Shown: piece by piece, positions 1-6,294 of the stretch
How positions within the stretch are numbered: the stretch's first letter is position 1
How the letters are laid out: every line of letters starts with the position of its first letter
NCBI GenBank assembly: GCA_947174625.1
Contig: CAMWJT010000059.1
Span: forward strand, 1-7,308
Direction of reading: 5' to 3'
Source: an uncultured Ruminococcus sp.
GTDB taxonomy: Bacteria; Bacillota; Clostridia; Oscillospirales; Ruminococcaceae
Length of the DNA stretch: 7,308 nucleotides
Position numbers and translations under genes: made by a program
The notes under the pieces: model-generated
What the model saw: only the letters and a program-made list of their open reading frames with translations
The model's database searches: none
Told to the model about the DNA's origin: nothing

Positions 1-21
1 TTTAATATACTTTGTGCATAG

Positions 22-51
22 TGACGAAATTTACAGATTTCGTCATTTTTT
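22..51 (+). terminator. Intrinsic terminator of an upstream gene
   Basis: A perfect 9-bp inverted repeat (TGACGAAAT / ATTTCGTCA) with a 6-base loop is followed directly by six T on the + strand. It would end a + strand transcript entering from the left. The complementary strand has no T run after the hairpin, so it is directional. Confidence 0.8.
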
Positions 52-131
52 ATCTCTACTCTGATGATACCACTGGAGGATCGATTTTGGTGAAGAGTAC
101 GATATTTTAAATTCAGATGTTTGGAAAATTG

Positions 132-160
132 TTGCTTTTTTAGAAAAAATATGTTATACT
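132..160 (+). promoter_or_regulatory. Sigma-A type promoter for the 184-aa gene
   Basis: A TTGCTT -35 box (132-137), a 17-base spacer and a TATACT -10 box (155-160) preceded by TG at 152-153 (extended -10) lie about 75 bases before the start codon at 236. The leader between them holds a 7-bp inverted repeat (ATGAATC 177-183 / GATTCAT 201-207), too weak for me to assign a role. Confidence 0.7.
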
Positions 161-235
161 AAAAAAATATTGGATCATGAATCTACCTGCATATAGAACT
201 GATTCATTCATAAAGAAAGGATGCTGTAAGTTTTT

Positions 236-790
236 ATGTTTGAAGAAAATTTCTATCGTCATCAAATTGAAAGTTTGAATCATTTGATTGACTTGACAAT
301 TGAAACATCCTATCGTGAACATCCATCAGTCTATTTTCAGATTCATGAGATGAGTCATCATCATATGACCATGTTCTGGAGAACAGGATTTCCTGACCGG
401 AAATTCATTGAGATTGCTGTGGAAGCCAATCGGATAATTCAGCCTGAAAAGTCTCTGTCTTTGAAAGAGATTGTCCGGACAAAGGAATATTCAGAATTGA
501 TGTATCAGAAATCACCGATATTTCATCAAACACTTGATGCAAATCAGACTCAGATAGTCCGTCGGGTTCTGAATTCTGATATGGATAAGAATATCCGATT
601 ACCCGGGGGACGTGACGGACATAGCTATAAAATCACGATATACCAGCCACAGTGCAAAAAAATCCGATGCTGGTGTTATTTTCCAGCAGAATGGAAAGAA
701 TTGGGTATTTTTATCAATTCACTGGTAGATTTTTCCAAATTGGATAGAATATATTGTGCTAAAATATCTGCATTTCAGGAAGGAAATTGA
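236..790 (+). CDS. Hypothetical protein, 184 aa, intact
   Basis: I do not recognise this family. The product is a soluble-looking 184-residue protein with no signal peptide or membrane segment. It has a His-rich stretch (HEMSHHHMTMFW, about residues 37-48). Its C-terminal half, with DGHSYKITIY followed by a Cys/Trp pair and FPAEWKELG, resembles small uncharacterised or immunity-like proteins of Firmicutes, but that is an impression only. The ATG at 236 is the first usable start: an ATG at 221 meets a stop two codons later. The ribosome site AAAGGA (216-221) lies about 14 bases upstream, which is longer than ideal, so initiation may be weak. The gene has its own promoter and ends in tandem stops TGA TAG. 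Right after it begins a remnant of an oxidoreductase gene, so it was probably once the first gene of a short operon. Confidence 0.75.
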   Translation: MFEENFYRHQIESLNHLIDLTIETSYREHPSVYFQIHEMSHHHMTMFWRTGFPDRKFIEIAVEANRIIQPEKSLSLKEIVRTKEYSELMYQKSPIFHQTLDANQTQIVRRVLNSDMDKNIRLPGGRDGHSYKITIYQPQCKKIRCWCYFPAEWKELGIFINSLVDFSKLDRIYCAKISAFQEGN

Positions 791-795
791 TAGGA

Positions 796-960
796 AGAAA
801 TACTCAGATAAAATCTGGAAGAATTGCTCATACATTCGCAAAAGCACTCTCAGGCTGTGAAGATGCTGAATTATATGGCCTTTGTTTCAAGAACTGCTTT
901 CGATTGCGAAACAGAAAGAATTATTTTTCATGGAAGCAATGTGGATGAAATGTCGCCCCC
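796..960 (+). pseudogene. Gfo/Idh/MocA oxidoreductase remnant, N-terminal part
   Basis: Three short blocks in three successive frames match the NAD(P)-binding oxidoreductase family. SGRIAHTFAKALSGCEDAELYG (814-879) is the Rossmann-fold start. FVSRTAF (881-901) follows after a one-base shift. LSIAKQKELFFMEAMWMKCRP (897-959) corresponds to the family's LFALAKEKGLFLMEAMWTRFLP. About 80 codons that normally separate the last two blocks are missing, including the EKP active-site region. No start codon survives, and the first glycine-rich residues are partly lost. An ATA AAA just before TCT GGA may mark the old ATG AAA start. Homology stops at about 959 and resumes at 2996 with AYRKAIE, the next family residues. 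The family match comes from remembered consensus, not from a search. The gene is non-functional. Confidence 0.8.
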
Positions 961-1019
961 ATAATCTCACTATCATAGTGTTGTAGCTACTTATTTTTGT
1001 CTTGAAAATATGGTAAAAC

Positions 1020-1057
1020 AAAATAGTCTGTACATTTTTTAATGCACAGACTATTTT
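1020..1057 (-). terminator. Terminator of the lipoprotein gene, possibly bidirectional
   Basis: A 16-bp stem (1020-1035 with 1042-1057, one G-U pair) and 6-base loop begin two bases past the lipoprotein stop codon. On the - strand the hairpin runs into a T-rich tail (TTTTGTTTTA). The right arm also ends in a T-rich run on the + strand, so it could stop transcription both ways. Confidence 0.8.
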
Positions 1058-1058
1058 A

Positions 1059-1577
1059 TTAATCCTGTGGACTAGTATCAAATTCGCTTGAATCTAACGT
1101 AGACAACTCAAAATGCTCTAATACATTAGCCCATGAAGCAAAGCCCCAGTCAGATATCTTGTCATATTCACCAGCACATGCCATGCTAACAGGATCAGTA
1201 TTCGGCTGATACAAAAATACATTGAGAGGAAAATTCTTCTCATTGAGTACGATAATAAATTCCATGCCCTCTAGATATGGATGGCGTGAAAGAATCTCAC
1301 TGCCTAAACCGTCCTCCTGACGGAATATATCATGCACAACTGTATCTTGTACGGGATACTCTGCAAAATACATTCCAGATTCTGCTATAATTGCAGATGC
1401 TGCAGCCCATGTTGCATCAAGATAAAACTGTTCACTTTGTTGTCCAGAAGAAACCATTGTATCCTGTATGTTGCTCGAAGTCATAGGAATAGACTCCTGT
1501 ATGTCTGCATCACAGCCTGATAAAATTAGAAATAAAGCAGCATATAGTCCACCAAATAAGATTCGTTTTTTATTCAT
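1059..1577 (-). CDS. Predicted secreted lipoprotein, 172 aa
   Basis: The N-terminus is a clear lipoprotein signal: MNKKR, then a hydrophobic run (residues 6-19), then the lipobox LSGC with the lipidated Cys at residue 22. The mature protein should be anchored to the outer face of the cell membrane. A Ser/Gln-rich linker (about 25-50) precedes a globular acidic domain of about 110 residues that I cannot assign. The ribosome site AAGGTG lies about 9 bases before ATG 1577. A consensus promoter lies 110 bases upstream and a strong hairpin follows the stop, so it is a self-contained transcription unit. The transposase gene upstream is on the same strand with no visible terminator between, so IS read-through could also express it. 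It sits inside the disrupted oxidoreductase gene, suggesting it was acquired with the inserted DNA. It shows no frame damage. Confidence 0.8.
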   Translation of the reverse strand: MNKKRILFGGLYAALFLILSGCDADIQESIPMTSSNIQDTMVSSGQQSEQFYLDATWAAASAIIAESGMYFAEYPVQDTVVHDIFRQEDGLGSEILSRHPYLEGMEFIIVLNEKNFPLNVFLYQPNTDPVSMACAGEYDKISDWGFASWANVLEHFELSTLDSSEFDTSPQD

Positions 1578-1684
1578 GTTGCATACACCTTAACATATTT
1601 ATCAAGCAAAGTATTCATTCTGTTAATATTACTTGTTGCTTTGTTGATCGTACTTTCTAAATCATAGAGGGAGTTGTAGCCATA
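1574..1684 (-). other. Possible leader or decayed small gene overlapping the lipoprotein start
   Basis: The leader between the lipoprotein promoter and its ATG is open in one frame for 36 codons and ends in a TGA that overlaps the lipoprotein ATG as ATGA. The encoded string contains DLESTINKATSNINRMN and then LLDKYVKVYAT, which looks protein-like. Its only in-frame ATG (1618) would give a 14-aa peptide. A second ATG (1683) starts a different frame, MATTPSMI, that stops early. One base change between them would give a protein of about 37 aa. ATG 1683 lies at or before the expected transcription start. Either a decayed small gene or chance. Confidence 0.3.
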
Positions 1685-1686
1685 CT

Positions 1687-1715
1687 ATTATAACATAATT
1701 TGTCATGTTTGTCAA
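1687..1715 (-). promoter_or_regulatory. Consensus sigma-A promoter for the lipoprotein gene
   Basis: On the - strand a perfect TTGACA (1715-1710), a 17-base spacer and a perfect TATAAT (1692-1687) are present. Transcription would start near 1680, leaving a leader of about 100 bases before the lipoprotein ATG. The IS target duplication ends only 10 bases upstream of the -35 box, so the insertion left this promoter intact. Confidence 0.85.
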
Positions 1716-1724
1716 GACTTTTTT

Positions 1725-1734
1725 TGATTAAATA
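1725..1734 (+). repeat. Target-site duplication of the IS, left copy
   Basis: TGATTAAATA directly abuts the left inverted repeat and is repeated exactly at 2935-2944 beyond the right one. Ten bases fits the 8-10 bp duplications known for the ISAs1 family. Confidence 0.85.
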
Positions 1735-1754
1735 CAGGGCTTCCGCATGAAAAA
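1735..1754 (+). repeat. IS left terminal inverted repeat
   Basis: Twenty bases, identical to the reverse complement of 2915-2934. It ends one base before the transposase stop codon (1758-1756), so the coding region runs almost into the element end. Confidence 0.9.
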
Positions 1755-1755
1755 A

Positions 1756-2865
1756 TCAAGATAATTTGTTGAAAATGACGGAGCAAAGAAAATCATCATC
1801 AAAAGAACAACGAAAACGTTTTGCCTTCATGCTAATCTTAACAGAAGTAAAAGCTTTATATAAATTCAAAGAAATATGCCGGATAACAGCCAAATTTTCA
1901 CCACCGTTATCCACTCTTGTACGGCATCTGTCTTCATCGAAATTCATATCAAGACACCAATGCAGCCCATTTTCGATTCCCCAATGTTTACGTGCCGCAT
2001 CAGAAAATTTCTTCAAGTCTGTAAGAGATGTCATAAAATATCGGTTTTCTGTAGACTCCTCACCATTTATGATTCTTTTTGAACGTACCATACCGATTGC
2101 AGCAAGTCCTTTCCACTCATCCTGAGAAATAAAATCACTGATTTCCGTAGAAAGAAAATGTTGTCTTGTTTCAATTCTGCCATGCCCCTTTTCTGTTCGG
2201 GGCTTCGATTTTACAAAATCATATAACTGTGGTTCTGCAAGTGCCGTTTCAAAATATAATTTCACATCTTCATGTAATGTTTCCTGATTTCCTTTCAGAC
2301 AAATCACATAATTGCAATGCTTGGAAATTATTTTTTCTACGGTTTTCTTCTGGCAACTCATAGCATTGCTCGTAAAAACGCAGTTCTCCACTTCGATTAA
2401 ATCAAGAAGCTTCGGAACAGCAGTAATTTCATTACTCTTGTCATCTACACGGATTTGTCCGAGTACAATTCCTGTCTGATTTGCCCATGCACTGACCATG
2501 TGAATGAAACTGTAATCATCCATGCGGCTGCCATAAATTGTTTTTCCATCAAGACTTATGATTTCATTTTCTTCTGTCTGAAATGCAGATTTCACCCAGT
2601 TTCTGAAACATTTCTCCAGTTGTTCAGGCTTTATGATAGCAAAAATTCGCTGAAATGTATCATCTGTCGGCACTCCGTTTTCTAACTTCAATAAGAATTT
2701 TTCTTGAAACATTCTTATTTTCCCTTTACAATACATTGCTATTTCGCTCCAATTGTCTGCTCCTGCTGTCACTGCTATGATTGTCATCACAATCACCTCA
2801 ACAAGTGAATATTTGATTTTCCACTGCTGTCTTGTATCCTCTATTTCTTCAAAATATTTTGTCAT
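1756..2865 (-). CDS. ISAs1-family transposase (H-repeat type), 369 aa, second catalytic Asp replaced
   Basis: A DDE-type transposase of the ISAs1/H-repeat group. The N-terminal domain (about 1-95) has the family's FEEIEDTRQQWKIKYSL start, AVTAGADNWSEI and GVPTDDTFQRIFA. The catalytic core has first Asp D106 in SLDGKT, then the block that in relatives reads TIDAMGCQ but here is TSNAMSCQ, giving N167. KGNQ follows at 191-194 and the Glu E298 sits in HWGIENGLHWCLDMNF. The usual C-terminus with KAKRFRCSFDDDFL is present, so length and frame are complete. The N167 codon is AAT (2367-2365), one transition from GAT. Loss of that Asp should abolish strand cleavage, so this copy may move only if another copy supplies enzyme. 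A strong AGGAGGT ribosome site (2877-2871) lies 5 bases before ATG 2865. Confidence 0.93.
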   Translation of the reverse strand: MTKYFEEIEDTRQQWKIKYSLVEVIVMTIIAVTAGADNWSEIAMYCKGKIRMFQEKFLLKLENGVPTDDTFQRIFAIIKPEQLEKCFRNWVKSAFQTEENEIISLDGKTIYGSRMDDYSFIHMVSAWANQTGIVLGQIRVDDKSNEITAVPKLLDLIEVENCVFTSNAMSCQKKTVEKIISKHCNYVICLKGNQETLHEDVKLYFETALAEPQLYDFVKSKPRTEKGHGRIETRQHFLSTEISDFISQDEWKGLAAIGMVRSKRIINGEESTENRYFMTSLTDLKKFSDAARKHWGIENGLHWCLDMNFDEDRCRTRVDNGGENLAVIRHISLNLYKAFTSVKISMKAKRFRCSFDDDFLCSVIFNKLS

Positions 2866-2893
2866 AATTGACCTCCTATTTCCTTTTTAGTCA

Positions 2894-2902
2894 ATTATAA
2901 CA
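2894..2902 (-). promoter_or_regulatory. Extended -10 promoter for the transposase
   Basis: On the - strand TG, one base, then TATAAT (2899-2894) forms a good extended -10 inside the right end of the IS. I see no convincing -35 box 17 bases upstream (ATGAAA within the inverted repeat). Transcription would start near 2887, about 22 bases before the start codon. Confidence 0.55.
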
Positions 2903-2914
2903 TATTTTTGTGAA

Positions 2915-2934
2915 TTTTTCATGCGGAAGCCCTG
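2915..2934 (-). repeat. IS right terminal inverted repeat
   Basis: Perfect 20-base complement of the left end. The match stops at the next base inward on both sides. Confidence 0.9.
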
Positions 2935-2944
2935 TGATTAAATA
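2935..2944 (+). repeat. Target-site duplication of the IS, right copy
   Basis: Exact copy of TGATTAAATA at 1725-1734. Removing 1735-2944 restores the pre-insertion sequence. Confidence 0.85.
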
Positions 2945-2995
2945 TTTACACATTTTTGTAAATTTTTATAAATTCAGGCTAACTGTTTCGTAACC

Positions 2996-3286
2996 GCTTA
3001 TCGGAAAGCAATAGAATGTTGCAGAAGCGGCAGAATCGGAAGCATCAAATATATTAAAGCAGATTTCAGTAATTTCGTTCCTGCAGAAAACAAGTTATTC
3101 CGTACTGACTGCGGAGGCGGTGTTCTGCTTGATCTGAGTGTCTATCCGTTGACATTGATTCAGGATGTTCTCGGAATGCCGGAAAGCATCATCAGCAATG
3201 CACATATTCAGAACGGCATCACTCTGAGCAATATGATTCTTCTCCGATACCATAATGGAATATTTGCCTCTTCTGATTATTTGTAA
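2996..3286 (+). pseudogene. Gfo/Idh/MocA oxidoreductase remnant, central part
   Basis: An open frame of 96 codons without its own start matches the substrate-binding half of the family. It opens with AYRKAIECCRSGRIGSIKYIKADFS, continues with FRTDCGGGVLLDLSVYPLTLIQDVLG (relatives: GGGALLDIGVYPL) and then SNAHIQNGITLSNMILLRYHNGIFASSDYL. It stops at TAA 3284-3286 just after NGIFAS, whereas relatives of about 325 residues continue for some 75 more. The C-terminus is therefore also missing. It continues the gene begun at about 796 and is now split from it by about 2 kb. The sequence 2945-2995, before the first recognisable codon, is AT-rich and shows no homology. Confidence 0.85.
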
Positions 3287-3421
3287 ACAAGATGTTTGAT
3301 TTTTCAGTATTTTCTCTCATTTCTATATCATATCAGATTTATCATTCATTTGTCAAAATGATCAGGTGTAATTTGATTCATACAGGGCATACTTTCTAAA
3401 AGCGCAGTGGTACTTAAGAAA

Positions 3422-3427
3422 AGGAGT
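3422..3427 (+). promoter_or_regulatory. Ribosome binding site that fixes the DUF255 gene start
   Basis: AGGAGT lies 7 bases before ATG 3435. Upstream in-frame GTG 3426 and ATG 3429 overlap or nearly touch this site, so 3435 is the sensible start, and it gives the family's usual MSNHLKNSASPYLLQHA N-terminus. The 135 bases before it (3287-3421) are AT-rich with no clear promoter. A TTGTCA at 3350 lacks a matching -10 box. Confidence 0.75.
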
Positions 3428-3434
3428 GATGGTA

Positions 3435-5378
3435 ATGAGCAATCATCTAAAGAATTCAGCAAGTCCGTATCTTTTGCAGCACGCAGAAAATCCGGTAAAC
3501 TGGTATCCGTGGTGTGAAGAAGCATTTTCAAGAGCCAGAATAGAAGATAAGCCAATTTTCCTGAGTATCGGCTATAGCACATGCCACTGGTGTCATGTGA
3601 TGGCACATGAAAGTTTTGAACATCAAGAAATCGCAGAAATCCTAAATCAGCATTTTATCAACATCAAGGTAGACAGAGAAGAACGTCCCGATATTGACAG
3701 TGTATATATGTCCGTTTGTCAGGCAATGACCGGTGGTAATGGCGGATGGCCTATGAGTATTTTTATGACATGGGAGAAAAAACCGTTTTTTGCAGGAACG
3801 TATTTTCCTGTGAATTCAAGATACGGTATGCCCGGATTTCTGGAATTGCTACGTGAAATTTCTCAAAAATGGAATACACATCAGAATCAGCTTTTAAAAT
3901 CTGCTGACTTTATCACCACTTTGATGAAACAGGAAGAAAATTTATACCAAACTACTGATGAAAAAAGAAATCTGATTAAGGATGCAATAAAACAGTTTTC
4001 CGGAAGCTTTGATAACGTGTATGGCGGATTTGGTTCTGCTCCGAAATTTCCGGCAGCTCACAATCTGCTGTTTCTTCTGCTGTATGCAAAACAGAATGAA
4101 GACAGCAATATATTATAGATGACGGAAACAACACTACTTCAAATGCGGAAAGGCGGTATTTTCGATCAGATCGGATATGGGTTTTCCAGATATTCGACAG
4201 ACAGATATTTTCTTGTACCGCATTTCGAGAAAATGCTCTATGATAATGCACTGCTGATCATGGCTTATACAGCCGCTTACAGCATGACAAATCATCCGAT
4301 ATACCTCGATACTGCTAAAAAAACAGCAGAGTATATTCTCAGGGAAATGACTTCTCCGGAGGGTGGATTTTATTCTGCACAGGATGCGGACAGTGAAGGC
4401 ACAGAAGGAAAATTTTATACGTTTGATTACGATGAAATCCTGAATGTTCTGGGAGAAGAACAGGGCAGAAAATTCGCAGAATGTTTCGATATTACTCCGG
4501 ACGGCAATTTTGAAGGAAAGAATATTCTGAATCTTCTGAAAAATAATCATCTGCATCATTCATTTGACAGGGAATTGAAACTGCTGTATGATGATAGAAA
4601 AAAACGTACAGTTCTTCATTTGGATGATAAAATTCTGCTTTCCTGGAATGCACTGATGATCATTGCATTTTCGATGCTGTTCAGAGTATCTCATCAGGAG
4701 AGTTATCTTGAAACAGCGAAGAAAGCACAAAAGTTTATTGAAATGCATTTGTGTGATAAGAATCAGCTCTGTCACTGCTGGTGTAACGGACAGCACTCTG
4801 AAAAGGTTTTTCTGGATGATTATGCTTTTTATCTCGCCGCTCTGCTGGAACTGTATCATTCTACACTGAATAGCGATTATCTGGACACTGCGGAAAAATT
4901 ATGCACAGAAGCTGTCAGGAAATTTGCTGATTATCAGAACAATGGCTTTTATCTGTGTGAACCTGATCATCATACACTGTTTCTTGATCCGAAAGAAACA
5001 ACTGACGGTGCGATTCCAAGCGGTAATTCCGTCATGACGTATGATCTGGTAAGATTGTGTCAGATCACAGAACAGGAAAAGTACAGGGAACTTGCAGAAA
5101 AACAGATCACATTTATGTCAGCACAGGCACAGCATGATCCGGCTGGATATAGTCTGTTTTTATTGTCAGTACTTCTCTATGAAAATCCGCCTCAGCATAT
5201 TACGATTGTCCTGAAACATGATGATGATTTATTCGCACTGAAAAATCAACTTCCGTTTTTCAGTACAATCACTATCGTACCAGAAAGTAAAGCATATTCT
5301 TGTATCAATGATAAAACCACTTTCTATATTTGCAGAGATCATCAATGCTTTCCGCCGACAAATGAACTGATAGGATAA
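3435..5378 (+). pseudogene. YyaL/SPATA20-type DUF255 protein interrupted by one in-frame TAG
   Basis: This is a DUF255 protein (B. subtilis YyaL, animal SPATA20): a thioredoxin-like domain followed by an (alpha/alpha) barrel of six-hairpin glycosidase fold. Its biochemical function is not established. Residues 1-165 form the thioredoxin-like part, with the hallmark STCHWCHVM (Cys50, Cys53). GGFGSAPKFP opens the barrel, then codon 228 (4116-4118) is TAG. The same frame continues at once with MTETTLLQMRKGGIFDQIGYGFSRYS and then LVPHFEKMLYDNALL, QDADSEG and PSGNSVMTYD to TAA 5378. Read through, it is 647 codons, near the family's usual 650-690. Nothing else is damaged. ATG directly follows TAG, so reinitiation could make a 419-aa barrel fragment, but I see no ribosome site there. 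A nonsense mutation is most likely. UAG readthrough or sequence error are alternatives. Confidence 0.88.
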
Positions 5379-5384
5379 TCAATT

Positions 5385-5414
5385 ATGGAGACAGCTGTAC
5401 AAAGCTGTCTCCAT
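5385..5414. terminator. Strong hairpin between convergent genes
   Basis: A perfect 12-bp stem (ATGGAGACAGCT / AGCTGTCTCCAT) with a 6-base loop lies 7 bases after the DUF255 stop codon and 37 bases past the end of the convergent cyclase-like gene. It lacks a real T run on either side, so termination may be inefficient. Placement suggests a shared transcript end. Confidence 0.6.
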
Positions 5415-5451
5415 TGACTTCTAAAATCACAGCTTGATTTAGTGATATACT

Positions 5452-6294
5452 TTAAAACTCAAATTCAAAGCTTGCCCTGTCGCTGACAAATTCACATAAG
5501 ATTCTCCCTTGATGCTCAAACCGATAGAATGCCCTGCAGGATAAACTTTCGTGAATAATGCGGCTCATTTTTCCATGTTCAGGGGCATTCAGTGGCTTTG
5601 CATGTTTCTGAATCATTTTTGCAGTCAGACAGTAATCACCCTGCTTTATCACGACAGTATTCTGATGAATATAGTCGGGTTTTGCCCCCAGATAAGTGGC
5701 AATTCGATGTTCCTGTCCGTCAATGATCACAATACCGATCACGCCATGAAAATGCAGTCCCATCAGCGGAATATCTGCAACAGACAACATAAGCGAACCG
5801 TTCGGAAAGATACACTGTGTCCAAAGATATTGACTCGGAAACGAATATCCACGATCGCCTTCAAGATAACCGATTCCATTCCGGAAAATATACTGCTGTC
5901 CATTGACTGTAAGAATGCCATCAATTCTGTGTCGCATACTGTATACACGATGTCTGCACTGCATGAATGGCACAAACTAAAATGGTCCCATAATGTCATA
6001 GCGGATTGATGTCAGTTTTTTAAACCGGAGTACTCCTTCTACATGAATCTGTTTCGTGTGAATGTGCAGTCGGATGCCTTTTTCACAGAAAATACTGCTG
6101 CCAATTCTGACGAACAGCGGCGACTCCTGAAATTCCAGATTGTGAATGGGAATATTGTATGTTGCATCATCTGTGATAATTTGCAGTGAAGCGGTTTCTC
6201 TGCCGTTACATCTGTGCAGTGCCGGAATCATCGCAATGGATTTGTTCGAAGTCATGCACTTGAAATACCAGCCATGAAAATAATCTTTTGCCAT
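5452..6294 (-). pseudogene. Tocopherol-cyclase-like protein interrupted by one in-frame TAG
   Basis: The frame from ATG 6294 to TAA 5452 spans 280 codons, full length for bacterial tocopherol-cyclase-like proteins. In plants and cyanobacteria the family closes the chromanol ring. In Firmicutes, which make no tocopherol, the role is unknown. Visible motifs are YFHGWYFK at the start, SIAMIPALHR, LTSIRYDIMGPF, FVPFMQCRHRVYSMRH, GYLEGDRGYSFPSQYLWTQC (142-161) and HRIATYLGAKPDY. Codon 106 (5979-5977) is TAG, sitting between MGPF and FVPFMQCRH where relatives have one variable residue. The frame is unbroken otherwise. AGGAGG 6 bases before ATG 6294 fixes the start; a longer upstream reading lacks a site. 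It is convergent with the DUF255 gene and divergent from the small gene at 6390. Without readthrough only 105 residues would be made, since the GTG at 5973 has no good ribosome site. Confidence 0.82.

Larger units (their letters stand above)
1735..2934 (-). mobile_element. Complete ISAs1-family insertion sequence, 1200 bp
   Basis: The element is bounded by perfect 20-bp terminal inverted repeats (CAGGGCTTCCGCATGAAAAA at 1735-1754 and its complement at 2915-2934) and flanked by a 10-bp direct repeat. Its only gene is an ISAs1-type transposase on the - strand that fills nearly all of it. Size, ends starting CAGGG, single gene and duplication length all fit the family. The exact inverted repeats and exact duplication suggest a recent insertion. 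It landed just upstream of the lipoprotein promoter, within DNA that had itself been inserted into an oxidoreductase gene. I cannot name the specific IS from sequence alone. Confidence 0.92.
961..2995. other. DNA inserted into the oxidoreductase pseudogene (lipoprotein cassette plus IS)
   Basis: Family homology is continuous if 961-2995 is removed: MEAMWMKCRP (ending 959) joins AYRKAIECCRSGRIG (from 2996), matching MEAMWTRFLPAYRKA without gain or loss of residues. About 2.0 kb therefore appears to have been inserted here. Subtracting the ISAs1-type element and its target duplication leaves about 825 bp. That remainder holds one lipoprotein gene with promoter and terminator. I find no terminal inverted repeats and no clear target duplication at the outer edges. 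It may have entered by illegitimate recombination, or its ends may have decayed. Confidence 0.55.

Noticed and set aside
887..1081. 64-aa reading frame on the - strand
   Set aside because: It runs across the lipoprotein terminator hairpin and the oxidoreductase remnant and has no ribosome site or recognisable content.
1650..1690. CRISPR-like repeat (GGGAGTTGTAGCCAT)
   Set aside because: It resembles some CRISPR repeats only by eye. There is no regularly spaced array or second full copy.
3381..3390. Second IS end (TACAGGGCAT)
   Set aside because: Only six to seven bases match the IS tip. There is no partner repeat or target duplication.
4134..4859. Reading frames of 141 and 99 aa on the - strand
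   Set aside because: Antisense shadows of the well-supported DUF255 frame, with no family resemblance.
4119..5378. A separate 419-aa gene starting at ATG 4119
   Set aside because: It is in the same frame as the preceding DUF255 fragment, begins mid-domain directly after TAG, and has no ribosome site. It is better read as the rest of one gene.
5452..5973. A separate 173-aa gene starting at GTG 5973
   Set aside because: It starts within the conserved FVPFMQCRH motif, in frame with the upstream fragment. It is the C-terminal part of the TAG-interrupted cyclase-like gene.
5551..6009. 152-aa reading frame on the + strand
   Set aside because: Antisense to the conserved cyclase-like frame and crosses its TAG. 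Its translation shows no recognisable motif.
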